DNA from: Bacteroidia bacterium
GTDB lineage: Bacteria > Bacteroidota > Bacteroidia > B-17B0 > Aurantibacillaceae
Assembly: GCA_026415195.1 (NCBI GenBank)
Contig: JAOAHO010000013.1
Span: forward strand, 1-58,340
Length of the DNA: 58,340 nt
Direction: 5' to 3'
The translations under genes and the position numbers were made by a program. Shown in pieces: positions 42,927 to 51,566 of the stretch (positions are counted from its first letter, which is position 1; every line of letters starts with the position of its first letter). The notes under the pieces are model-generated. The model ran no database searches. It was not told the origin of the DNA and was given only the letters and a program-made list of their open reading frames with translations.

Positions 42927-43625
42927 CTATCGTGAACGTTTTTGTTTAAATAATTTATATTTCAGTTCAGCTAATTCCCAGTCAGCCAGGTCATCAATAT
43001 CCTGAGCCTCTGTCTTATCCAATATGACAGCTTTAGTTCTGGGGGTAACCAATTCTTTTGTTTTCATAAAATAATCTACTTCGAACCAATACCATTGTGC
43101 AGCATCATGATAGGCAACCATTAAATCTTGCGAACGGTGGTTTACATATTGTGGCCACAGGAAAGATATATATCCGTTTGCATCCATTTTAAAACTCTTC
43201 CATACCGGATATTCAAACGGTACTACAGGATATACGGAGTAAGCTTTAGTGTTGGTAAGAAGTTCCCAACCCTCTCTGAGGCGCCCGGGAGTTATAAAAG
43301 GTGCCGTGGGATAACAACAACAGCCATATTCAAATTCTTTACCCAACTTTTTATACTCTTGTAGAACTTCATAAATTACGTCCATCGTAGTGGCAAAGTC
43401 ACCGGAATTTTCTTTACTTCTGTAAAAAGGAATTTTGGCTCCATATTGTTGAGCAACTTTTGCAATATCAGGATCATCCGTAGAGACCATGACTTCATCA
43501 AACAATTCGCTTTTTAAAACGGCATCAATCGTATAAGCAATGATTGGCCTTCCTAAAAAGGATTTTATGTTTTTTCTGGGTATTCTTTTACTACCTCCTC
43601 TTGCAGGGATAATACAGATGTTCAT
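42927..43625 (-). CDS. pseF: Pseudaminic acid cytidylyltransferase
   Basis: This 232-residue CMP-sugar synthetase activates pseudaminic acid with CTP. The nucleotide-binding N-terminus IPARGGSKRIPRKNIKSFLG, ELFDEVMVSTDDPDIAKVAQQYG and YPTAPFITPGRLREG are characteristic. The phrase FPVVPFEYPVWKSF-type (here PVVPFEYPVWKSFKM) and DAAQWYWFEVDYF match PseF better than NeuA. The stop-to-start distance from the upstream class III aminotransferase gene is zero. Confidence 0.92.
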   Translation of the reverse strand: MNICIIPARGGSKRIPRKNIKSFLGRPIIAYTIDAVLKSELFDEVMVSTDDPDIAKVAQQYGAKIPFYRSKENSGDFATTMDVIYEVLQEYKKLGKEFEYGCCCYPTAPFITPGRLREGWELLTNTKAYSVYPVVPFEYPVWKSFKMDANGYISFLWPQYVNHRSQDLMVAYHDAAQWYWFEVDYFMKTKELVTPRTKAVILDKTEAQDIDDLADWELAELKYKLFKQKRSR

Positions 43626-44939
43626 TCAGATATACTTTCTGAATACAGGTTTTACCGGCTTACCTATCAAATAATTTTCAATGCCTTCCGAAAGTGCTTT
43701 TTTATATACGATACACATCTCGTTAAAGGCACCGGCAAATTTATTCACATCTTCAGGTGTATGGGAAAAGCAAGGCACAAAAATACCTTGAAACAAAACC
43801 CCCCTTCGGATCATTTCCTGCATGGCCAGGGTTTTAAACTCTAAGCAAGAATCTTTATTCGAATTTTTAAAAACTAAAACCGGCAACCATACATCACCTA
43901 TTACTTCGATGTGATCCTGAATTTGATGCTGCTTAATTATCTCTTTGGTCAGTTTAATGAATAAACTACCAATGGAATGATTATGTTCCAATACATTTTT
44001 TTGAATGAATTCATCAATGGTGGCCATGCATGCAGCCATGGCGTGAGTTTCGGCTCCATGGGTGGTGGAAATCAGAAAAACTTTCTCTTGTCCTTCGTTT
44101 ATAATTCCGCCCAGTTCCATGACTTCCTTGATACCGGTAAGTGCACAAAAGGCAAATCCGTTGGCTATTCCTTTTCCCCACGTGGCCATATCGGGTTTTA
44201 CATTATACTTTTTGATCGAACCCGGAAAATCGGTTTTAAAGCCCGTTATCATTTCGTCCAGAATATATAACGCGCCGTTTTTGTGAGCAAGGTCAATTGC
44301 TTTTTGGATATAATTTTCAGGCAGTGGTGTCCATTTTTCCGGTTCAGAAATCACACAGGCAATCTGATTCGGATATTGTTCAAATAGTGCAGCTAATGAA
44401 TCCAAATCATCCGACTTGTAAGTAACGGACAAAGCAGAAATTTCTTCGGGGACTCCTTTATTACAGGCTGTTTTTCCAATGAACCAGTCATCGTAAGAGT
44501 AAAAAGGATGATCGTAAGGAAAAGCCACCAGCTTACGCCCCGTATAAGCCCTGGCGAGCTTAACGGCGGCCGTGGTTACTGTGGAGCCGTTTTTGGCAAA
44601 TTTTATCATTTGATGACATGGCACCAATGACAAAAATTTTTCAGCCATCTGAAGTTCCAAATACGAAGGCCTTTGAAAGTTTGCTCCCTTTTCCAATTCT
44701 GCCTTTACGGCTTTAAGCACGGGCTCATAAGCATGTCCTAAGCTGACGGAAGATAATCCCATGGAACAATCCAGATAACAATTTCCGTCTATATCCCATA
44801 CATAGGCTCCTTTGCCATGACTAATGGCTGCAGGGCAAAGTTCAGGAAATTGATCATCACCCTTACTGTAGGTATGGGCTCCGCCGGGTACCATTTGGTG
44901 TATTTTTCTTTTGAATTCAGCCGAATTCTTTAGATTCAT
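43626..44939 (-). CDS. Class III PLP aminotransferase, glutamate-1-semialdehyde aminomutase-like
   Basis: This is a 437-residue fold-type I PLP enzyme. The Schiff-base Lys256 is in MATWGKGIANGFAFCALTG, the cofactor Asp228 in ALYILDEMITGF, and the phosphate-loop NGSTVTTAAVKLARAYTGR at 118-136. The family resemblance is to HemL, but the context is a glycan locus, so it is likely a transaminase of a keto-sugar or ulosonic acid, not part of haem synthesis. It is not a DegT-type enzyme. It lies between the SpsF-like cytidylyltransferase (3 nt) and pseF (0 nt). Its substrate is unknown and is a key question for the locus. Confidence 0.85.
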   Translation of the reverse strand: MNLKNSAEFKRKIHQMVPGGAHTYSKGDDQFPELCPAAISHGKGAYVWDIDGNCYLDCSMGLSSVSLGHAYEPVLKAVKAELEKGANFQRPSYLELQMAEKFLSLVPCHQMIKFAKNGSTVTTAAVKLARAYTGRKLVAFPYDHPFYSYDDWFIGKTACNKGVPEEISALSVTYKSDDLDSLAALFEQYPNQIACVISEPEKWTPLPENYIQKAIDLAHKNGALYILDEMITGFKTDFPGSIKKYNVKPDMATWGKGIANGFAFCALTGIKEVMELGGIINEGQEKVFLISTTHGAETHAMAACMATIDEFIQKNVLEHNHSIGSLFIKLTKEIIKQHQIQDHIEVIGDVWLPVLVFKNSNKDSCLEFKTLAMQEMIRRGVLFQGIFVPCFSHTPEDVNKFAGAFNEMCIVYKKALSEGIENYLIGKPVKPVFRKYI

Positions 44940-44942
44940 TTT

Positions 44943-45680
44943 TTAGTAAAATGGTTTTATATAATTTTCATCGGTAATATTTTCAACCAGTTTATGTAAT
45001 TCCTTATTCTTATCCAGGAAACTAATCAATTCCTTATAGGGTATGAAAGTATGATCCCCACCAAAATTTCTGATAATCTTTCTGCATAAGATAAGATCTT
45101 CCGGATAGTCAATTGTCAGTCGATAATGCGGCCTTTGTAACTGAGGATCTATTTGTATCACATTTATATTAAACTTATCAAAATTTTCATTAATGTATAA
45201 AGAAACAAGCTCGCTTCGGTGTTTATCTGTACCATCGTTGTGTGACCGGATTAATGCATCCAGTTTAATAATTTCAAATGTACAGCCATCCGGGAGCCCT
45301 CCTACAGTAGTATAGTCAGCATTCAGTTCAATATGAGAAACTACAGCTTCGTCCAGACCTTCCCAATAAGTAAAAGGGCATTCCGTTGTTATTCTGAACA
45401 CATCGGTTCCTTTTACCAAATTACAAGCATCTATCAATCGTTTTAAAACATCTTTGTCACTTCCATAAAGATATGGCAGGCGATGCTTTTTTGCAATCTC
45501 TTCGAATATCTGATTACCCGTTTCTTCACTGATAGCAAAAACAATTTCATGTATATTCTTTTGTTTTTTTAAATTCTGAAGTATGTACTCAATAACAGAA
45601 AGATTCTCCAATAATTGCAGAGGTTTTCCAAATAGTCTTCGGCTGTTTAACCTGCAAGCGAGTGTGGCCACCAGTTTCAT
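44943..45680 (-). CDS. SpsF-like cytidylyltransferase of the CMP-sugar synthetase family
   Basis: This 245-residue protein has a diverged nucleotide-binding N-terminus (LVATLACRLNSRRLFGKPLQLLENLSVIEYIL) of the SpsF/KdsB type (usual form I-x-ARM-x-S-x-RLPGK). ITTECPFTYWEG replaces the usual LTGDCPL-type motif, and RLTIDYPEDL is the SpsF-type C-terminal signature. It probably activates a keto-acid sugar with CTP. It overlaps the second NeuB gene by 4 nt, so this pair likely makes and activates one product distinct from pseudaminic acid, for which pseF is present. Confidence 0.85.
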   Translation of the reverse strand: MKLVATLACRLNSRRLFGKPLQLLENLSVIEYILQNLKKQKNIHEIVFAISEETGNQIFEEIAKKHRLPYLYGSDKDVLKRLIDACNLVKGTDVFRITTECPFTYWEGLDEAVVSHIELNADYTTVGGLPDGCTFEIIKLDALIRSHNDGTDKHRSELVSLYINENFDKFNINVIQIDPQLQRPHYRLTIDYPEDLILCRKIIRNFGGDHTFIPYKELISFLDKNKELHKLVENITDENYIKPFY

Positions 45681-46663
45681 GACAGATATTCTTTTTTTAT
45701 TAGACTAAATTTCTTCAGATCGCAGTTTATTTTTTTTCCTACAACTTCGTCAATATTCAAAATTTCTGTCGGTTTTTCATGAGTTCGCAAGAGCACAATA
45801 TCTTCAGAAGACAGAACATGGCCTTTTTTTAAATCATGCGCTGCCAGTATTGCTTTTTTCGATTTTATTCTGTACTCTTTTTCTCGTTCCGTAAGGATAA
45901 AATCTTCATTTTCTGGATCAGGGAACTCCTCCACTTTTCTTATAGCCTGTACCATCTGAATAAACTGATCCGGATTCAGGGCCGAAATGTGATCTTCCAA
46001 TTGAAGAATATTTCTCTCAAGAGTAAGATGTTTTTCTATGTAGGTGGCTCCGAATAAAACTGCCATTGATGGAAAATAAACTGATAAAGGATCATTGGCA
46101 TCCAGATGATCGGCATAACCTATTTCTGTGTTCCATTTATTCTTTACAATACTGATTTTATTCAGTTGTATATCAGAAGGAATATTCGGCTCTGACTGAA
46201 AACCCAACATTACGATGGTTTTACTTCCATTCAATATTTCCAGAACGGTTTTTATCTCTTCAAGAGTACTACCTCCGGCTCCAATCAGAATTTCTTTATT
46301 ACAGCCTTTTAACTTTTCAATTAATGAATAATTTCTGATGTCGGTTCCGTGAATCTTAATACCGGCAATGTCGGTTTTTAAAATCCATTCAAGTGTTTTA
46401 ATACCAAATATATCAGCATAAAATGATAAATTATTTTTTTTGCAAAGATTTATAATATGAATCCACCTGTAAGGTTCAATGTATAATGATTTAAAAAAAT
46501 CATAATATTCATAAGTAGGCGTGCATATTTCTTCTGCCTCAAAAATCTGAAATTTAATTCCATCAGCTCCGCAATTTTTTGCCACTTTTACAAACTTTTC
46601 GCATAATCCATAATTCCCCTCGTACCCTTGGGCAATTTCCGCTATAATTTTAGTTTTTTTCAT
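45677..46663 (-). CDS. Second NeuB-family (sialic-acid-synthase-like) synthase
   Basis: This is a 328-residue protein counted from the ATG at 46663, which overlaps the upstream stop as ATGA; an in-frame TTG lies four codons further up. The barrel keeps catalytic pieces: GADGIKFQIF, IGYADHLDAND and YIEKHLTLERN, plus a C-terminal SAF domain (KKAILAAHDLKKGHVLSSEDIVLL). The substrate-side motifs differ from NeuB/PseI/LegI: AEIAQGYEGN replaces AEI-x-x-NHNG, and KIHGTDIRN replaces KIAS-x-E-x-x-N. It should still condense PEP with an aldose, but with a different acceptor. It is coupled to an aldo-keto reductase and an SpsF-like activating enzyme. Confidence 0.88.
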   Translation of the reverse strand: MKKTKIIAEIAQGYEGNYGLCEKFVKVAKNCGADGIKFQIFEAEEICTPTYEYYDFFKSLYIEPYRWIHIINLCKKNNLSFYADIFGIKTLEWILKTDIAGIKIHGTDIRNYSLIEKLKGCNKEILIGAGGSTLEEIKTVLEILNGSKTIVMLGFQSEPNIPSDIQLNKISIVKNKWNTEIGYADHLDANDPLSVYFPSMAVLFGATYIEKHLTLERNILQLEDHISALNPDQFIQMVQAIRKVEEFPDPENEDFILTEREKEYRIKSKKAILAAHDLKKGHVLSSEDIVLLRTHEKPTEILNIDEVVGKKINCDLKKFSLIKKEYLS

Positions 46664-47535
46664 ATTATTTGCCAATTGTAAGGCTTAAGTAATGCGTTTT
46701 CCTCGATGTGAATTTGTTCTATACTTCTAATAAGCGATGCGGGCAAACTTTTCTTTGTAGTCAGAACATTTATGTTGATTTTCAATTGTTCCAATGAATC
46801 AATACCCATAATTATTTTCTGTATGTAAGGGTTTGAGAACGGATATAACAAACATAATTCCAACATGCTAATGTCATAATCTGATGCTATTTGTTTTATT
46901 TGATTGATGTATTTAAATAACTCTTTCAACTTACCGGTTACTTTTGTTTCATTCATAAAAAATATGCCCTGAAGGAAAACCGACCGTATGTGTATTTCTT
47001 TTTCTTTTTCATTGGCATATTTCATAGCATCGCCGCGTAAGGAAAAATTATCCAGTAAATTATACGGCATTTGAATTACATCAATCCACTTGCAATCGGC
47101 AACCTTGATTACTTCCTCATTATCGTAAACTGCTACCCCAATTTTTTTTATTTTACCTTTTGCTTTCAGTTCCCATAATGCATCGTGAACATATATCGGA
47201 CAATATTGAAAATCATTGAAATGATGAAAGTAGTAAACTTCGAAGTGATTTATTCCGAGGTGCTTTAGTTCGTTGTCAATCCTTTTATCTATATTATCAA
47301 AATACTTGTAAAATTTATTGTGGATATTAAATATTCTCTTTCGGGTGTTATGATAATACGCAATTTTATCTATTGCTCTTCCGTAGGCATTGGCGGTATC
47401 AAGTGTATGAATGTTATTTTCAAAAGCATAATCCATTACTTTAGTAACTTCATCCAGACTCATTTCGCCCGATGAATTATTAATACCGTAATTCATGCCC
47501 CACTGGGCAGTTCCCAGAGTGATTTTCTCTAACAT
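46660..47535 (-). CDS. Aldo/keto reductase
   Basis: This is a 291-residue (beta/alpha)8 NADPH-dependent reductase. The catalytic tetrad is visible: Asp46 and Tyr51 in LDTANAYGRA, Lys74 in FNIHNKFYK and His104 in VYYFHHFND. The N-terminus ITLGTAQWGMNYGINN is typical of the sugar-locus AKR group. It overlaps pseC by 7 nt and the second NeuB gene by 4 nt. It could reduce a keto-sugar before condensation or the ulosonate after it. No signal peptide. Confidence 0.87.
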   Translation of the reverse strand: MLEKITLGTAQWGMNYGINNSSGEMSLDEVTKVMDYAFENNIHTLDTANAYGRAIDKIAYYHNTRKRIFNIHNKFYKYFDNIDKRIDNELKHLGINHFEVYYFHHFNDFQYCPIYVHDALWELKAKGKIKKIGVAVYDNEEVIKVADCKWIDVIQMPYNLLDNFSLRGDAMKYANEKEKEIHIRSVFLQGIFFMNETKVTGKLKELFKYINQIKQIASDYDISMLELCLLYPFSNPYIQKIIMGIDSLEQLKININVLTTKKSLPASLIRSIEQIHIEENALLKPYNWQII

Positions 47536-48698
47536 TTGGAACTAAAAAACGATTTAATGGTATCTATAACATAATCCTGATCTTCCTCACTTAATGACGG
47601 GAATATTGGTATACTCAAACATTCCCGGTAATATTTTTCACTCTCGGGCAGTGGATAAAGTTCTTTTAATGTTTTCTTGTAATACGGCATGAAATGTAAC
47701 GGTATATAGTGTACCTGGGAAAAAATATTTTTTTCTTTTAAATAATTATAAAGCTTCGGGCGAAGATTATTTTTAACCCGAATAACATATAAATGATATG
47801 CGTGGCCTTCGAACCATAAAGGAAGTGTCAGATAATCCGATAATGGATTCAGTTCTTGATTATACTTTAGCGCTATTCTTCTTCTTTTTTCAAGACCTTC
47901 GTCTGCTCTTTTAAGTTGACTAATTCCAAGCGCTGCCTGAATATCAGTCAGACGATAATTGTAGCCCAATGTATGCATTTCATAATACCATCCACCATGG
48001 TTTTCAGCCATGACAGAAGGATCCTTAGTGATTCCGTGTGTTCTGAGTAAAAGTAATTTTTCATACAAATCTTTACGATTGGTTGTGATCATGCCTCCCT
48101 CGCCTGTGGTAATGTGCTTAACCGGATGAAAAGAGAATACTGCCAAATCTGCAAAATTTCCGTTTCCGCAAAATTGTTTTTTACCATCGGAATCCACAAA
48201 ATAACCACCGGGCGCATGACAGGCATCTTCGATTATCCATAAATTATTTTCATCTGCTAATTTCCTGAATTCTTCAAGATTAACGGGCATGCCGGAAAAA
48301 TCCACTACAATCAGCCCTTTGAAAAACCCTTTAGGTTTAGATTCGATTAATTCCCTTACTTTATTCAAATCAATCAAAAATGTTTGAGGATGAATGTCGG
48401 CAAAAAACACATTCCCACCACAAAACCAAACACAGTTGGCAGAGGCAGCAAATGTGATCGGGGTTGTAATAACGTTTGTTTTTTCATCAATACGCAAAGC
48501 AAGTGCTGCCAAATGAAGAGCTGCAGTTCCGTTAGAAACCGCAACAGCATATTGGGCTCCCACATAATGCGCAAAAGCTTCTTCAAACTCTCTGATTTTG
48601 GGCCCCTGAGTAAGAAAATCGGAAAGAAGAACTTCATTCACTGCACGAATGTCTTCTTCTGTTATCCACTGCTTTCCGTAAGGAACAGGTCTATGCAT
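47529..48698 (-). CDS. pseC: UDP-4-amino-4,6-dideoxy-N-acetyl-beta-L-altrosamine transaminase
   Basis: This is a 389-residue DegT-family PLP enzyme, the second step of pseudaminic acid synthesis. It begins RPVPYGKQWITEEDIRAVNEVL and has DFLTQGPKIREFE. The Schiff-base Lys194 is in FSFHPVKHITTGEGG and Asp158 in WIIEDACHAPGG. The PITFAASANCVWFCGG and FADIHPQTFLID segments are PseC-specific in style. It follows pseB by 10 nt, as in most pse clusters. Confidence 0.92.
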   Translation of the reverse strand: MHRPVPYGKQWITEEDIRAVNEVLLSDFLTQGPKIREFEEAFAHYVGAQYAVAVSNGTAALHLAALALRIDEKTNVITTPITFAASANCVWFCGGNVFFADIHPQTFLIDLNKVRELIESKPKGFFKGLIVVDFSGMPVNLEEFRKLADENNLWIIEDACHAPGGYFVDSDGKKQFCGNGNFADLAVFSFHPVKHITTGEGGMITTNRKDLYEKLLLLRTHGITKDPSVMAENHGGWYYEMHTLGYNYRLTDIQAALGISQLKRADEGLEKRRRIALKYNQELNPLSDYLTLPLWFEGHAYHLYVIRVKNNLRPKLYNYLKEKNIFSQVHYIPLHFMPYYKKTLKELYPLPESEKYYRECLSIPIFPSLSEEDQDYVIDTIKSFFSSKC

Positions 48699-48708
48699 AT
48701 TCCATTAT

Positions 48709-49722
48709 TTAGGGTTCAAAATTTGGATCTACGTGAATCTTAATCAGCTTTCTTATCTCTTCTACTGTCAGCCATTTATCGTTTTTGCCCGAATGATAAT
48801 GAAAACCTTCTTTCACTTTTTCAGCATTAAAATGTCGGGTATAATCTTCCACATTCCAAACAGGTACCTGTGGAAGTATGACGTAATACTTACCGGTATC
48901 GTAAGTAGTAAGGGAGTCGGAAATCGTTATCATTTCTTCATGAATTTTTTCGCCGGGCCTGATGCCAATAATTTTATGCTCACAGTTTGGGCCAATGGCC
49001 ATAGCTAAATCGGTAATTCTGTAAGAGGGAATTTTAGGAACAAAAATTTCGCCACCCCAGGCCACATCCAATGCGTGCAAAACCAAATCAACTCCTTCCT
49101 GCAACGATATGTTAAAACGAGTCATGTTTACGTCGGTAATAGGGAGCACGCCTTCTTTTCTTTTTTTCAGAAAATAAGGAATCACCGATCCATTAGAACC
49201 CATAACGTTGCCATATCTGACCACCGAAAAAACAATATCTCGTTTTCCTTTGATATTATTGGCGGCTACAAACAATTTGTCGGAACACAACTTTGTAGCC
49301 CCGTAAAGATTTATCGGAGCAGCCGCTTTATCTGTTGAAAGGGCAATTACTTTTTTTACATTTTTCACCAAAGCAGCATTAATCACGTTTTCGGCACCCA
49401 AGACATTGGTTTTTACACATTCCATGGGATTATACTCTGCAATGGGAACGTGCTTCATGGCAGCAGCATGAATAATGTAATCTATCCCTTCAAACGCCCT
49501 TAATAAACGTTCATAATCCCTGACATCCCCAACAAAATATCGTATAGCCTTATATTTATCTTCAGGGAATTCCTGGGCCATCTGAAAATGCTTTTGCTCG
49601 TCACGTGAAAATATGACCAGTCTTGCCACACCGGGCCACCGTTCAAGGATGGTCTTTGTCAGATGCCTTCCCAATGAGCCCGTACCCCCCGTAATTAAAA
49701 TGGATTTATTATTTAAGTCCAT
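48709..49722 (-). CDS. pseB: UDP-N-acetylglucosamine 4,6-dehydratase (inverting)
   Basis: This 337-residue SDR performs the first step of pseudaminic acid synthesis, giving a 4-keto-L-arabino hexose. NAD-binding TGGTGSLGRH is at 11-20 and the catalytic segment STDKAAAPINLYGATK has Asp131, Lys132 and Tyr140-x3-Lys144. MKHVPIAEYNPMECVKTN and RYGNVMGSNGSVIPYF are hallmark PseB/FlaA1 sequences. It overlaps the nucleotidyltransferase gene upstream by 14 nt and precedes pseC. Confidence 0.94.
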   Translation of the reverse strand: MDLNNKSILITGGTGSLGRHLTKTILERWPGVARLVIFSRDEQKHFQMAQEFPEDKYKAIRYFVGDVRDYERLLRAFEGIDYIIHAAAMKHVPIAEYNPMECVKTNVLGAENVINAALVKNVKKVIALSTDKAAAPINLYGATKLCSDKLFVAANNIKGKRDIVFSVVRYGNVMGSNGSVIPYFLKKRKEGVLPITDVNMTRFNISLQEGVDLVLHALDVAWGGEIFVPKIPSYRITDLAMAIGPNCEHKIIGIRPGEKIHEEMITISDSLTTYDTGKYYVILPQVPVWNVEDYTRHFNAEKVKEGFHYHSGKNDKWLTVEEIRKLIKIHVDPNFEP

Positions 49723-50122
49723 GTTTTCTTATTTTATCTTTTATTGATGTTGAACTCAACCCATGACTTCTGTCGGTATAGTGTATTTCAGGAACTAAAT
49801 CTTCACCCGTAATTTTTTTCCCTTTATAGTCTTCGCCCAGAAATCGTATGTCAATTTTTCTGCTCTTCAGAATATTCAATAGTTCTTCTTCGGAATTATA
49901 AATGATTACCTCATCCACATATCTGCACGATTCCATAATGAGTTTACGTTCTTCTATGGAATATATCGGTTTTTCTTTATCCGGATTTATTTCCGGACAA
50001 ATATTGTCACCTTTATTGAGTGCTACAATCAGATAATCGCAGTGTTGTTTACATTCTTTCAGCATCAGCACATGGCCCGCATGAAAAAGGTCGAAAACCC
50101 CACAGGTAAAACCTATTTTCAT
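49709..50122 (-). CDS. TagD/HldE-type nucleotidyltransferase
   Basis: This is a 137-residue protein starting at the ATG at 50122 (MKIGFTCGVFDLFHAGH), which forms an ATGA overlap with the epimerase stop; a longer upstream frame is spurious. The HAGH motif (14-17), YLIVALN and YSIEERKLIMESCRYVDEVI match the cytidylyltransferase/RfaE2 family, and SHGLSSTSIKDKIRK replaces the R-x-x-x-x-STT/SST-type end. It would join a sugar or polyol 1-phosphate to CTP, ATP or GTP. Beside the SIS isomerase and PfkB kinase genes it completes a heptose-type activation module. Confidence 0.85.
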   Translation of the reverse strand: MKIGFTCGVFDLFHAGHVLMLKECKQHCDYLIVALNKGDNICPEINPDKEKPIYSIEERKLIMESCRYVDEVIIYNSEEELLNILKSRKIDIRFLGEDYKGKKITGEDLVPEIHYTDRSHGLSSTSIKDKIRKHGLK

Positions 50123-51027
50123 TGGCTTATTTCTTTTCTGATATAATCGTGCAGTTGAACGGTGGGTTTCCACCCTAGTATTTTTTGGGCTTTCGATATA
50201 TCGGCAAATGTAATCTCAGCCTCGCCTTCGCGTTTAGGTATAAATTCATAATTATCTGAAATCATTTTAGCCAGTTCCAAAACACTCAGCGTTGAACCAA
50301 ATCCGATATTAAAAGCCGTATTTAGTTTGTGGGGATATATAGCGGCAAGATAATTAGCCGAAGCAAGGTCCGCAACATGTATAAAGTCGCGCCGTTGTAA
50401 ACCATCTCCCGTTATCTGGAGCTTCAGATTATGTTTGAAACGGTATAAAAATATTCCAACCACACTGCTGTACGCATTGAATTTATTTTCAGGATTGAAG
50501 CTTCGGGGGCCGTATGGATTAAAATATCTGAGATGTACGTAATTCAAAGGGTAGCGGGTGGATAAGATATCAAAATAACGTTCAACTTCTTCTTTCTGAT
50601 AGGCATAAGGGCTTAAAGAGGCAAAGGGCTCATCTTCGGTTGTGGGAATATTCCTGGGTGTACCATATACAGCACTGCTACTGCTGTTTACAAAACGCGG
50701 ATAATGATTTTCTTTGATCATTAATTCTACCAGATGAAGAGTATTTATCAGGTTTTCGTTCACATGATCAATAATCATTTCAAAGCTCGGCTGAATTCTG
50801 GGTAATGCCGCCAGATGAAATATAATCTGATATTCCTTAAGAGATTTGATGTTTCGAACAGTATCATGAACGAACGTAAAACGTTTGTCATTAACATGAG
50901 AAATGTTATCTAATCGGCCGGTTGACAAATTATCTATTCCGGTTATTTCCCAGTTGGTTTTCTCTAAAAGGTAATCTAATAAATTGCTACCTATAAATCC
51001 GGCAACCCCTGTAATTAATACTTTCAT
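50119..51027 (-). CDS. NAD-dependent epimerase/dehydratase (SDR)
   Basis: This is a 302-residue extended SDR with NAD-binding GVAGFIG at 7-13, catalytic Ser around 115-118 (NSSSSAVYG) and Tyr141-x3-Lys145 in SPYAYQKEE. LRYFNPYGPR is the classic substrate-loop sequence of UDP-hexose 4-epimerases, and RRDFIHVADLASAN is conserved. Substrate is not determinable. Its 4-nt overlaps with the SIS gene upstream and the nucleotidyltransferase downstream suggest it acts on the same nucleotide sugar, analogous to HldD, though it looks more like a 4-epimerase. Confidence 0.86.
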   Translation of the reverse strand: MKVLITGVAGFIGSNLLDYLLEKTNWEITGIDNLSTGRLDNISHVNDKRFTFVHDTVRNIKSLKEYQIIFHLAALPRIQPSFEMIIDHVNENLINTLHLVELMIKENHYPRFVNSSSSAVYGTPRNIPTTEDEPFASLSPYAYQKEEVERYFDILSTRYPLNYVHLRYFNPYGPRSFNPENKFNAYSSVVGIFLYRFKHNLKLQITGDGLQRRDFIHVADLASANYLAAIYPHKLNTAFNIGFGSTLSVLELAKMISDNYEFIPKREGEAEITFADISKAQKILGWKPTVQLHDYIRKEISQ

Positions 51028-51566
51028 ATTGTTGCGTTTTCGGTATTTAATTCGTCAAGCAGAGCATGCAATATTACCTGATGGAAACATTCTACAACAC
51101 CATAATTTGAAACAGGGATATGAAAATTCACATTTCCGCTTTTACTTAACGGATTGTTTTCATCAAATCCGCTTAAAGTGATAATATTTCCGTTTTTTTC
51201 TTTTGCCATTTGCACAGCATTGAGTATGTTCTTTGATTTTCCGGAACTGGAAATAGCAATCAATATATCGTTATTATTAAAATATATCTTCAGCCACTCG
51301 GCATAGGCATTTTCATATCCGTAATCGTTCGCAAAGCAGGTTATCAACGAAGGGTCCGACATACTGAATGCCCTGAATTTACCTATTTTGGCAAAATCTT
51401 CTGCCATGTGGGAACAAATAGCCATAGAGCCTCCGTTACCAACAAAGAAAACAGAAGCAGTACTTCGATTTTTTTCAAGTAATTCGAATGCCTGCTTATG
51501 CGAACGTAAATAAGATTCGGAGTTAAAATATTGAGTGAAAATTTCTTTATAAATATTGATTTGCAT
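51024..51566 (-). CDS. SIS-domain sugar-phosphate isomerase (GmhA-like)
   Basis: This is a 180-residue single SIS domain. VFFVGNGGSMAICSHMAEDF and ILIAISSSGKSKNILNAV correspond to the GNGGS and S-x-SG-x-S phosphate-binding motifs of GmhA (sedoheptulose-7-phosphate isomerase), and length is close to GmhA. The C-terminal VECFHQVILHALLDEL carries the His usually needed by GmhA. It is likely the first committed step of a heptose-like nucleotide-sugar route. It overlaps the PfkB kinase gene by 20 nt and the epimerase gene by 4 nt. Confidence 0.87.
   Translation of the reverse strand: MQINIYKEIFTQYFNSESYLRSHKQAFELLEKNRSTASVFFVGNGGSMAICSHMAEDFAKIGKFRAFSMSDPSLITCFANDYGYENAYAEWLKIYFNNNDILIAISSSGKSKNILNAVQMAKEKNGNIITLSGFDENNPLSKSGNVNFHIPVSNYGVVECFHQVILHALLDELNTENATI

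Noticed and set aside
43977-44286. Plus-strand open frames opposite the class III aminotransferase gene
   Set aside because: Shadow frames of a well-supported minus-strand gene.
43626-44939. Glutamate-1-semialdehyde aminomutase for haem synthesis (hemL)
   Set aside because: It is embedded between two cytidylyltransferase genes in the glycan operon, far from hemA/hemCD, and more likely acts on a sugar.
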